DNA of 47,780 nt from a virus, in IMG/VR virus record IMGVR_UViG_3300042914_004527, positions 1-47,780 of that record. The stretch is one strand, 5' to 3'. Below are positions 41,677-47,780 of the stretch, one piece after another. Below the pieces are notes generated by a model, which saw only the letters and a list, made by a program, of their open reading frames with translations, searched no databases and was not told the DNA's origin. Position 1 is the first letter of the stretch; every line of letters starts with the position of its first letter. The position numbers and the translations under genes are program-made.

Positions 41677-41695
41677 TTCATTTGTTTCTTTTAGT

Positions 41696-42118
41696 TTAGC
41701 CTTCCACAGAAATATTTTCTAAACTTAAAGTACTTTGAATTTGGTTTATAATTTTAGGGATTAAATCTCTGATATCAACGCTATATCTTACTCTTTGTGG
41801 GTATACATTTCCTGTAAACCTTTTTGCTGCAACAACTTTTTCATCAATTCTAATTTCAAAATCAAAAATATCTTCTTTTTCGTAAATTGGGTTTCTATTG
41901 ATTTGATCAATTGTTTGTATTTCATATGGGTTAAACTGGCCCCAAAGATATTCAATTGATTTGCTTTTTAAACCATCTTGTATTAAATCAACACAATCAT
42001 TAGCACAATGCATAATATCTATTGAATTAGTTATTTTTTGGTTAAACCCTTTAACAGCGAAATATCTTTGGCAAATAATTTTAGAATTTATTTTAAGTAA
42101 AAATTCAAATTTTTTCAT
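41696..42118 (-). CDS. Hypothetical protein between exonuclease and helicase genes
   Basis: I do not recognise this 140-residue protein. It contains two similar segments: KFEFLLKINSKIICQRYFAV with TNSIDIMHCAND, and FDFEIRIDEKVVAAKRFTGN with RYSVDIRDLIPK. These suggest an internal duplication of a small alpha/beta unit of about 60 residues, each a beta hairpin ending in a helix. It lies in the replication operon with about 20-45 base spacers on each side and may be an accessory of the replisome. That role is inferred from position only. Confidence 0.65.
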   Translation of the reverse strand: MKKFEFLLKINSKIICQRYFAVKGFNQKITNSIDIMHCANDCVDLIQDGLKSKSIEYLWGQFNPYEIQTIDQINRNPIYEKEDIFDFEIRIDEKVVAAKRFTGNVYPQRVRYSVDIRDLIPKIINQIQSTLSLENISVEG

Positions 42119-42138
42119 AATTTTTATTTTTTAATGGT

Positions 42139-43167
42139 TTAATTTATATTTTTGATTTTTTTGTAATTTGTTTTTTCTTTTTTGGAGAGTTTAATAAAAG
42201 GTTCTAAGAAATTTACATACCCATGTTCACCGCCTGGTAAAGCATACATAACACCGTCTTCAAACATCATTTTTAAAACATTTTTATAATTTCGACCTTC
42301 AGGATTCAAAGGTAAATTTACTAGATTTAAAACTTCTTCTTTTGCATCATCAGTTAAAAGTGGTTGACTTAAATCAATGATTATTTTATTAACTTCGTAA
42401 ACATTACCTTTGTGTTTTCCTTTGGTTTTCCCTTCAAGTATTGCATCAAATATCTTTAAATTTTTTTCTTCTTTCAAGCCTTTTGTTCTTTCTAGGATTT
42501 CTTCTAAAGTAACTTTTTTTTCTTTAATTTCAGGGAAATAATTTAAGAGTGTTGTTTCAGATACACCCTCAATGCCTTTTATATTATCAGTCGAACAACC
42601 TTCTATTATTTTTACTAAACCAGCATTTTCATAGTAGTGTTCAAAATACCAATTATAGTTACCAATGCCTAATAGTATTTTTTTATCTGCTAAATAAAGG
42701 TTTACCTCTTCAGAAATTAACTGACAGAGATCTCTATCATTTGTGTATATAATAACATCTTCGTTTTCTTTTTTATTAAGAGCGTAATATGCCAACAAAT
42801 CATCAGATTCACAATCTGGGTTTTCATATTGCCGAAGAAATAAATCTTCTGCGTAAGCTTTAACTCTTAATTTTTGGATTTCGTAATTTTCATCAAAAAA
42901 GTTTGGCCGATTACCTTTGTATTCAGGGTAATAATTAAGCCTTAAATAACCAGCTCGTTCACCATCCCACATAATAATAACCTTATCAACCGTTAACTCT
43001 AAAATTAATTTTCTTAAAGTTGTATAAAATTGATAGATACCGCCAATGTGGACTTCTTTATAAAACAAGTTTTTAGCTCCGTTATAAGAACGTTTCATTA
43101 AAACATTGCCATCAATAAGTAGGGTTTTGGTGTTTTCTTTTTTCTTAACTTTCTTGAGACCCGTCAT
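42139..43167 (-). CDS. 5'-3' exonuclease / RNase H (PIN-like flap nuclease)
   Basis: This 342-residue protein belongs to the family of T4 RNase H and the DNA polymerase I 5' nuclease, which removes RNA primers and flaps. Asp19 in TLLIDGNVLM, then IIMWDGERAGYLR and YPEYKGNRP, then ESDDLLAYYAL, and IIYTNDRDLCQLI mark the acidic active site. The helix-hairpin-helix-like turn GIEGVSETTLLNYF follows. A TTG start at 43194 is possible, but ATG 43167 gives a more natural N-terminus (MTGLKKVKKK) and a shorter overlap (23 bases) with the upstream gene. It sits between UvsX and the helicase, as expected for a replication operon. Confidence 0.88.
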   Translation of the reverse strand: MTGLKKVKKKENTKTLLIDGNVLMKRSYNGAKNLFYKEVHIGGIYQFYTTLRKLILELTVDKVIIMWDGERAGYLRLNYYPEYKGNRPNFFDENYEIQKLRVKAYAEDLFLRQYENPDCESDDLLAYYALNKKENEDVIIYTNDRDLCQLISEEVNLYLADKKILLGIGNYNWYFEHYYENAGLVKIIEGCSTDNIKGIEGVSETTLLNYFPEIKEKKVTLEEILERTKGLKEEKNLKIFDAILEGKTKGKHKGNVYEVNKIIIDLSQPLLTDDAKEEVLNLVNLPLNPEGRNYKNVLKMMFEDGVMYALPGGEHGYVNFLEPFIKLSKKEKTNYKKIKNIN

Positions 43168-43372
43168 TAGCCACAAAATTAAAAGGTTTAACAATTTGTT
43201 TTGTGTCTTCTTCCGTTGGAATCAATATCTCTAAAGATTTAAGTTCAGTAACAGTTCTTTCTGTTGATTCGTGCCTTAAATAAGATTCAACCATCATATG
43301 TATCATATCTTCGATGCGAGTAGATTTCATAGTGGATGTAATATTCTGATATTTTGTCCAATCTATTTTCAT
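43145..43372 (-). CDS. Small hypothetical protein coupled to UvsX
   Basis: This 75-residue protein has one predicted helix in the middle (IEDMIHMMVESYLRHESTER) and an acidic, flexible end. Its start overlaps the UvsX stop (TAATG), and its end overlaps the exonuclease gene by 23 bases. Position suggests a UvsX or replisome accessory such as a mediator, but I see no similarity to UvsY by eye. Confidence 0.65.
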   Translation of the reverse strand: MKIDWTKYQNITSTMKSTRIEDMIHMMVESYLRHESTERTVTELKSLEILIPTEEDTKQIVKPFNFVANDGSQES

Positions 43373-44415
43373 TACTCTATATCTCCATAAATTTGAAAAT
43401 CGTTATTTTCTTCTTCTTCTAGAGAAAAATCGGCTCCACCAGTGATACCTAATTTTTCTTTCCAAAAACTAGAGTATTGTTTTTTATACTGTTCGACAGC
43501 TTCTGGTGTATCTTCAATATAACCATGTGGTACTGCAACTATTTTGCCGTCTTTATAACCTAAACCGTTGACATGGTTTTTAAGAACCGAGACCCTGGTG
43601 CGAATACCAAAACCAACTTTTCTTTTATCTTTAATTGCCATGATATGTGAAATACCTGATTTCTTTTGATTACCAAATAAGAAAACTAAGGTCGATGCCA
43701 ACCAAATGGCCTCACCACCTTTTGCTTTAATTTCAGGTTGTCCAAATGGGTTATCTGGTAGATCAACCCACGGTTGGTTTACAATAACTAAACTGTTTTC
43801 GTATGGGTAATCTTCTTTTTTAGATTTTGCAATCCTTCCACTAATACCCAAGCCGATTTTATCGGCCAGAGCTGACGCGTTATGCATCTTACCACCTTTA
43901 CCTTCAAAAGTCATTTTACAAGGTACAGAACCAACTGAATCCCAAAAAAAAGCCAAGCTATGTGGTAGTTCGCCTTTTTCTTGGAGATTCAAAAGTTCAT
44001 TCATGTAATCAGTGATTTCTTCAATGTAATCAAAATCATCACGGAAAAAGAAAAAGCCTTCCCATTCTCCATCTGCATTTTTTTCACATTGGAACCCTAA
44101 TTCTTTTGCGTGTTCAAAAGACCATTTTCTTTCGGTTATAATAAAAACAGGAAGATGTCCTTTTTTCTGGGCATCTGAAGCTGCTTTAATTAAAGCGGTT
44201 GTTTTAGATGAATTACTATGCCCCAAGAACATTGAAATACCACAAGTCACTGGCCCTGGAAGACCACAAGCTTTGTGGAAAGCTTCACCACAGTCAAAAT
44301 ATTGGGTTTCTTTATATTTGGTTTTAACACTAAATTTATTTTTTAAAGCATCTAGTGAAAACTCTTTTTTACCAATAGATTTCTTTTTTTCTGTTTTCTC
44401 TGTTTTTTCTGACAT
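43372..44415 (-). CDS. uvsX: UvsX recombinase (RecA family)
   Basis: This 347-residue protein is the phage RecA-type strand-exchange protein. Walker A is GHSNSSKT (65-72), with Ser in place of the usual Gly before Lys, as in T4 UvsX. Walker B is SLAFFWDSVGS with Asp159. A DNA-binding loop region follows (GKGGKMHNASALADKI, then VNQPWVDLPDNPFGQPE). The C-terminal 40 residues are acidic. It is encoded just after gp32 with a ten-base spacer, which fits their joint work on single-stranded DNA. Confidence 0.93.
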   Translation of the reverse strand: MSEKTEKTEKKKSIGKKEFSLDALKNKFSVKTKYKETQYFDCGEAFHKACGLPGPVTCGISMFLGHSNSSKTTALIKAASDAQKKGHLPVFIITERKWSFEHAKELGFQCEKNADGEWEGFFFFRDDFDYIEEITDYMNELLNLQEKGELPHSLAFFWDSVGSVPCKMTFEGKGGKMHNASALADKIGLGISGRIAKSKKEDYPYENSLVIVNQPWVDLPDNPFGQPEIKAKGGEAIWLASTLVFLFGNQKKSGISHIMAIKDKRKVGFGIRTRVSVLKNHVNGLGYKDGKIVAVPHGYIEDTPEAVEQYKKQYSSFWKEKLGITGGADFSLEEEENNDFQIYGDIE

Positions 44416-44425
44416 AACTTAAATA

Positions 44426-45277
44426 TTAAAATGGCATCTGGTCATCATCTTCCACTGTAGCATCAATATCTTCATCAACTACGGGAGCGACATATTTAGT
44501 GCTAGTGGTGGTTGTTTCTTTTTTTGCTGTTTCCTCACCTTTAGGAATAAACTTCTCAAGTTTTTTATCCCATATTGGTGTATCACCGTTTGCGATAATT
44601 TCAAGATAATCAATTGGTGAAGCTTTATAAACCGTCTTCCAAGTGGTTTCATCTTTCATCCAAACATTAGCTTTTGTTTTGTCGTTTGTTAACATAGATG
44701 GGTCTTCTGCCATAATAGAAGTTATTTTGGTGTTGTTTTTATCACCACGACCTAACATGATAACCAAATCACGACCTTCTCTTGGATCAGAAATGTCACC
44801 TTTTTTAGTGAAAAGTGGAATCATCTTATCAAGTTCACCCTCACCTTTGTAATTGTGTTTAAAACGCCAAATTTTAATACCATCTTCTTCTTTTGACCTA
44901 TCAATAACACGGGCCATGTAGAATTTAGATGCCTGGTAAGTTTTGGCTAACTTCTTGTCTTCTTCGTTACCTGTAGCTTTTAAGGCTTTTTCAACCTCAC
45001 ACAATGGACAAGTCTCACCATCATTGTGTTGTCTACAATAAAGTTTTCTCCATTCACCATTAACCTGTACCACATGAAAGTGACCTTCTTCAAAAGGTGA
45101 ACCACCTTTTGTTTTGGAAGGCATAAGACGAATGGTTACTTCACCATTTTTATCACCTTCTTCCAGTCGTGGGTTAAAGTATTTAGAGAAATCAGGCCCA
45201 TTAAATGATTTACCACCTGAAGCACTTTTGTTTTTTTCATACTGGGACATTATCGCCCCCAATACATCATTACTCAT
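44426..45277 (-). CDS. 32: gp32-like single-stranded DNA-binding protein
   Basis: This 283-residue protein has the gp32 layout. A basic N-terminal segment for self-association is followed by an OB-fold core with a zinc site (His66 or His68, Cys81, Cys90, Cys93), spaced almost exactly as in T4 gp32. The acidic C-terminal tail ends in DDDQMPF and recruits partners. It coats single-stranded DNA during replication and recombination. It is the first gene of the replication operon, so its promoter should lie in the 135-base gap upstream. Confidence 0.93.
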   Translation of the reverse strand: MSNDVLGAIMSQYEKNKSASGGKSFNGPDFSKYFNPRLEEGDKNGEVTIRLMPSKTKGGSPFEEGHFHVVQVNGEWRKLYCRQHNDGETCPLCEVEKALKATGNEEDKKLAKTYQASKFYMARVIDRSKEEDGIKIWRFKHNYKGEGELDKMIPLFTKKGDISDPREGRDLVIMLGRGDKNNTKITSIMAEDPSMLTNDKTKANVWMKDETTWKTVYKASPIDYLEIIANGDTPIWDKKLEKFIPKGEETAKKETTTTSTKYVAPVVDEDIDATVEDDDQMPF

Positions 45278-45412
45278 TTTACTTTTTTTAAATTGTTAAA
45301 CATTAAATTAATTATGTTAAGTATAATTTAAAAATTCTATTTGTAAATAGACTAGAAAAAAGAAACCCATCATTTCTGATGGGTCTGTTATAAAATACTA
45401 TTCTATGGGCGG
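45278..45412 (-). promoter_or_regulatory. Intergenic region upstream of gp32
   Basis: This 135-base gap lies between the acidic protein gene and gp32, both on the minus strand. It holds a terminator (45350-45386) followed by about 60 AT-rich bases that should contain the gp32 promoter. I see no convincing consensus. In T4 this mRNA is regulated by gp32 binding its own leader; a comparable A/T-rich leader is present, but the mechanism cannot be confirmed from sequence. Confidence 0.45.
45350..45386 (-). terminator. Rho-independent terminator after the acidic protein gene
   Basis: On the minus strand ACCCATCA-GAAA-TGATGGGT forms a perfect eight-base-pair stem with a four-base loop, followed by TTCTTTTTTCT. 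It lies about 28 bases after the stop of the gene at 45413-46612. Confidence 0.92.
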
Positions 45413-46612
45413 TTACTTTATTTTATAAATATCTCTGTCACGTTCAATACCTGTATCAGTCACTTTCATACCTTTCATTAAAATATCTTGTTGTTTTGGT
45501 GAAAATTTTGATGGGTCTTTATCAAATTCGGTATACGTCACATCATCTAATTTTTCTAATTCGTACATTAGTTCTTGTAGTTTAGATTTAAGCTCATGAT
45601 TAGGGTGTTTTTTGTATAATTTTTCAGCGTAACCGTGGATATCTTCTACTATTTTATCATACCCTTCTTCATCCCCTTTTTTCTTTAATGAATATAAAGT
45701 AGGTATTTTACCTAAAGTATAGCCCATTGATTTTGCTATAAAAGTTAAATCAAACCATTTATCACGTATTTTATCCCATAAAATATTTTCAACTAATATT
45801 TTTTGTTCTTCAGTTAAAACTTTTTTTTTTGACCTTGATTCAGGAACAAAAGATTTTTTAATGTCTGTTGAACTATAATCTTTAACTTCTTCTGGGTTTA
45901 ATTTCCAAACTTTAGTATTTCCATCTGGGCTTTTACCATCAGGTTTTCTAGAAGTTATTTCATAATTGTCTTTTAATTTTTCATCATCCCAATAATCAGT
46001 TAATTTAACATTAAAAGGATAAGAATCTAAAGAACGTAATTCTAATTTTTCTTTTGGTTTTTGTGCCTGAAGATCACTTTTAATTGTATTTAATTCATTT
46101 GCAACTGTGTCAATTTTTGATAATGACGTTTGTAAAGCATCAAATTTTGACATTAAATCTTGAATCATGTTTTTACCTTGTTCTGCCGCTGCAACTGCCT
46201 TTTCAGCATAACCTTTGGCGTCATCCGCTCTTTTAACAATATCAGTAACATCAATCTCTTCGGTTTCATCATCTTCGGATTCTAACTCGTCTGCCGCACT
46301 AAATTCATCCGCGGTACCAAATTCATCACCCTCTTCTTCACCTTCTTCAGTTGCTTCTTCCTCACCACCTTCTTCGGTTTCTTCTCCACCAAAATCAAAA
46401 TCAGCGTTATCCTCACCTTCGGTTTCTTCACCACCTTCTTCACCAAAACCCTCGGTTTCAGTTTCCTCAGTTTCTTCTTCATCACCTTCGGCATAATCAG
46501 TATCACCTGCATAACTGTGATATCTTTTTTCATTAATGGAGTCACCACCAATTCTTGGGTCATACCCCAATAATTGTTTATATCTTTTTAAATCTTCACT
46601 TAAATTTGTCAT
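45413..46612 (-). CDS. Acidic coiled-coil protein with duplicated N-terminal tag (prohead-core-like candidate)
   Basis: This 399-residue protein starts with NLSEDLKRYKQLLGYDPRIG, nearly the same 22 residues as the next gene. Residues about 40-125 are extremely acidic, built of EE, ETE and GEE repeats. Residues about 130-185 form a coiled coil (AKGYAEKAVAAAEQGKNMIQ, FDALQTSLSKIDTVANELNT). The C-terminal half is mixed and basic-acidic. Acidic, helical proteins with a shared N-terminal tag resemble prohead core or internal proteins of T4-like phages, whose tags direct them into the head; this is inference. A strong terminator follows. Confidence 0.7.
   Translation of the reverse strand: MTNLSEDLKRYKQLLGYDPRIGGDSINEKRYHSYAGDTDYAEGDEEETEETETEGFGEEGGEETEGEDNADFDFGGEETEEGGEEEATEEGEEEGDEFGTADEFSAADELESEDDETEEIDVTDIVKRADDAKGYAEKAVAAAEQGKNMIQDLMSKFDALQTSLSKIDTVANELNTIKSDLQAQKPKEKLELRSLDSYPFNVKLTDYWDDEKLKDNYEITSRKPDGKSPDGNTKVWKLNPEEVKDYSSTDIKKSFVPESRSKKKVLTEEQKILVENILWDKIRDKWFDLTFIAKSMGYTLGKIPTLYSLKKKGDEEGYDKIVEDIHGYAEKLYKKHPNHELKSKLQELMYELEKLDDVTYTEFDKDPSKFSPKQQDILMKGMKVTDTGIERDRDIYKIK
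46547..46612 (-). repeat. 66-base direct repeat encoding the N-terminal tag, copy 1
   Basis: This stretch matches 46969-47034 with three mismatches. It encodes the first 22 residues of the 399-residue acidic protein. The duplication is limited to the tag; the rest of the two proteins is unrelated. Confidence 0.88.
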
Positions 46613-46632
46613 AATTTATTTTATTTTGTTTT

Positions 46633-47034
46633 TTAATTTAAATTAAATTTATCGTTTGTATTAATATCTTTACTTTTAAACTTATTTTTTTCCTCCATGT
46701 TACTGTGATAAAGATAATCTCGATAAACAACGACAAAAGAGTTTTTTAAATCAGCATGTGATTTATCAAGGTTATCTATAAAATTTTTAACAGATTGTTT
46801 TAGTTTTTGATTAGGTATGTCATCAAAATTAATGTCTTCTAAAAGTCCTAATGAATCTGCGGATAAATTTAATGAATCTTTTATCTTTTCAAGATATTTT
46901 GCACCATGACTTACAAATATTTTAGGGTCATCATAGTTTTCATCTAAAACTTGTTTTTTAGATTGATCACCAATTTTTGGATCATACCCCAATAATTGTT
47001 TATATCTTTTTAAATCTTCACTTAAATTTGCCAT
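46633..47034 (-). CDS. Small protein with the same N-terminal tag as its neighbour
   Basis: This 133-residue protein begins NLSEDLKRYKQLLGYDPKIG, the tag shared with the 399-residue protein. The rest is helical (LSADSLGLLEDINFDDIPNQ, LKQSVKNFIDNLDKSHADLK) and has no recognised family. It lies 20 bases upstream of that gene and two bases after a 62-residue gene. The shared tag suggests that both proteins go to the same place, plausibly the prohead. Confidence 0.68.
   Translation of the reverse strand: MANLSEDLKRYKQLLGYDPKIGDQSKKQVLDENYDDPKIFVSHGAKYLEKIKDSLNLSADSLGLLEDINFDDIPNQKLKQSVKNFIDNLDKSHADLKNSFVVVYRDYLYHSNMEEKNKFKSKDINTNDKFNLN
46969..47034 (-). repeat. 66-base direct repeat encoding the N-terminal tag, copy 2
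   Basis: This is the second copy, encoding the first 22 residues of the 133-residue protein. The few differences are consistent with recent duplication or continued gene conversion. Confidence 0.88.
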
Positions 47035-47036
47035 GG

Positions 47037-47225
47037 TTAGATTGTGTATTCACTTAGTAATTGTCTACCATCACTGGTAATTATTTTTTTATGTTCCCTT
47101 TTAACAATTTCTTCCGGGTTTTTAATTTCACATTCTTCTCCGGAACATTCTTGATTTTTATTTGTATTCAAAAAAGAATTTAATCTTGCTTGAAGTTCGG
47201 TTTCTTGTTGTTTGTTATTGGTCAT
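47037..47225 (-). CDS. Small hypothetical protein, 62 residues
   Basis: This protein has a helical, Gln/Glu-rich start (QQETELQARLNSFLN), then a CSGEECEI segment with two cysteines, then a basic stretch (VKREHKKII). The family is not recognised. A palindromic TATTTATAAATA lies 11 bases before the start. Two bases separate it from the tagged 133-residue gene, so it is in the same operon. Confidence 0.6.
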   Translation of the reverse strand: MTNNKQQETELQARLNSFLNTNKNQECSGEECEIKNPEEIVKREHKKIITSDGRQLLSEYTI

Positions 47226-47235
47226 AATTTCTTTT

Positions 47236-47247
47236 TATTTATAAATA
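47236..47247 (-). promoter_or_regulatory. Palindrome TATTTATAAATA before the 62-residue gene
   Basis: This is the third copy of the 12-base palindrome, 11 bases before a start codon. It contains the T4 late core TATAAATA on both strands. Confidence 0.45.
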
Positions 47248-47250
47248 TCA

Positions 47251-47655
47251 TCATTTTATAAAAAATCTTTCAATAGGTAGGATTTCTAAATTTTCGTTTT
47301 TAATCAAAATTATTTTATTATCAAATTCTTGCCAATTTATTTTATACTCTTTATGTTCAAGATTTCCAGCAAGACCGCTTTTTTCTTCAATTAATTTATT
47401 CAAAGCATTAATTGTAAAAAATGTATTTAATTTTTTATGTACCTGGATTGTTTTTGGGAGTTCTTTTTTAAAATTAATCCTTCTTTCAATATCGATATAT
47501 ATTTTATAGGTTAAAAAAGTTTCACCGTTTAACATTTTAAAAAAAAATACATTTTCTTTTTTAACTTTAAAATTTTTTTGTATTCTTTCTAAAAATAAAG
47601 GTATTTCATTTTCGTTAATGAAGGATGCTAAAAGCAGAGTTTTTTGTTGTGTCAC
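47251..47655 (-). CDS. Hypothetical protein (GTG start)
   Basis: This 134-residue protein starts at GTG 47655. It is alpha/beta with basic and aromatic residues (IPLFLERIQKNFKVKKENVF, then FFKMLNGETFLTYKIYIDIE) and a C-terminal ILPIERFFIK. The pattern of one helix followed by strands suggests a small compact fold. It is not recognised. It overlaps the partial gene at the right edge by 41 bases. Confidence 0.6.
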   Translation of the reverse strand: MTQQKTLLLASFINENEIPLFLERIQKNFKVKKENVFFFKMLNGETFLTYKIYIDIERRINFKKELPKTIQVHKKLNTFFTINALNKLIEEKSGLAGNLEHKEYKINWQEFDNKIILIKNENLEILPIERFFIK

Positions 47656-47779
47656 AATATATTAAATATGGGATATATTTAATATCAAAATATTTAAGTT
47701 CCGTTTTAAATTCTTTTTCTTTGTTTTCAAAAAATTTAGTTTCTTTTTTTAAATACTCCAATATTTCATTTTCATCAAA
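47615..47779 (-). CDS. Partial hypothetical protein at the right edge (N-terminus missing)
   Basis: On the minus strand a frame is open from the window edge to TAA 47615-47617, 54 codons. It reads like a helical, Lys/Glu-rich segment (ENEILEYLKKETKFFENKEK) followed by YFDIKYIPYLIYCD. The composition matches neighbouring phage proteins, and the 41-base overlap with the next gene is long but possible. It is the last part of a gene that begins outside the window. Confidence 0.5.
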   Translation of the reverse strand, partial: FDENEILEYLKKETKFFENKEKEFKTELKYFDIKYIPYLIYCDTTKNSAFSILH

Positions 47780-47780
47780 A

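Noticed and set aside
46215-46563. Ser/Pro-rich and Lys-rich ORFs opposite or within the acidic gene
   Set aside because: They are shadows of the GAA/GAG-rich acidic repeat and have low-complexity composition, with no start context or neighbours that support them.
1-47780. CRISPR arrays, tRNA genes, insertion sequences or integrase/attachment sites
   Set aside because: No regularly spaced repeats, cloverleaf-like segments, transposase or integrase frames were seen. Intergenic gaps are nearly all under 110 bases.

Overview
This window is part of a large, AT-rich genome of a T4-like contractile-tailed phage that most likely infects a Bacteroidota (flavobacterial-type) host. The T4-like assignment rests on gp47 nuclease, gp61 primase, gp41 helicase, UvsX, gp32, a 5'-3' exonuclease, gp25 and gp6 all lying in one window. 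The host assignment rests on secreted proteins with type IX secretion system (T9SS) sorting domains, SprB-like repeats in a virion protein, and A-rich translation starts with almost no Shine-Dalgarno sequences. Genes are packed with many TAATG and ATGA stop/start overlaps. No tRNA, rRNA, CRISPR array or insertion sequence was seen, and no stretch over 300 bases lacks a gene.

Layout. (1) 1-709: the N-terminal part of a gp47/SbcD-like nuclease on the minus strand, cut by the window edge. (2) 768-5104: a plus-strand operon made of one unknown cytoplasmic protein, five proteins with signal peptides and a 37-residue basic peptide. One secreted protein ends in a type A T9SS sorting domain and another in a type B (gliding-motility-associated) domain. 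Each is preceded by a secreted protein ending in the same C-terminal motif, LPx[IL][ST]xIxHN. (3) 5093-7913: a minus-strand module with a Mom-like DNA-modification protein, a small P-loop ATPase, a small unknown protein and a DUF4338/DruA-like protein. (4) 7987-8550: a lone plus-strand gene, possibly a nuclease, ending in a shared terminator. (5) 8562-11348: thioredoxin, PD-(D/E)XK nuclease, primase and a RuvC-like resolvase. (6) 11374-35429: a minus-strand run of baseplate, tail and fibre genes beginning with gp6; many of its proteins are cysteine-rich or built from repeats. (7) 35526-37193: a plus-strand homing endonuclease gene wedged between gp6 and gp25. (8) 37136-45277: gp25, class II ribonucleotide reductase, a gp41 helicase divided in two by a split intein with an endonuclease gene in the break, then 5'-3' exonuclease, UvsX and gp32. 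(9) 45413-47780: small proteins near a presumed head-assembly region, two of which share a duplicated N-terminal tag.

How the genes work together. gp32, UvsX, helicase, primase, exonuclease, RuvC-like resolvase and gp47 form a T4-type recombination-dependent replication set. NrdJ supplies deoxynucleotides, with the thioredoxin as its plausible reductant. The structural block builds the baseplate and the host-recognition apparatus. The plus-strand secreted cassette is predicted to use the host's own T9SS to place phage-encoded proteins on the cell surface during infection. The strongest candidates for unusual biology are this cassette with its paired C-terminal motif, and the fractured helicase gene with its split intein.
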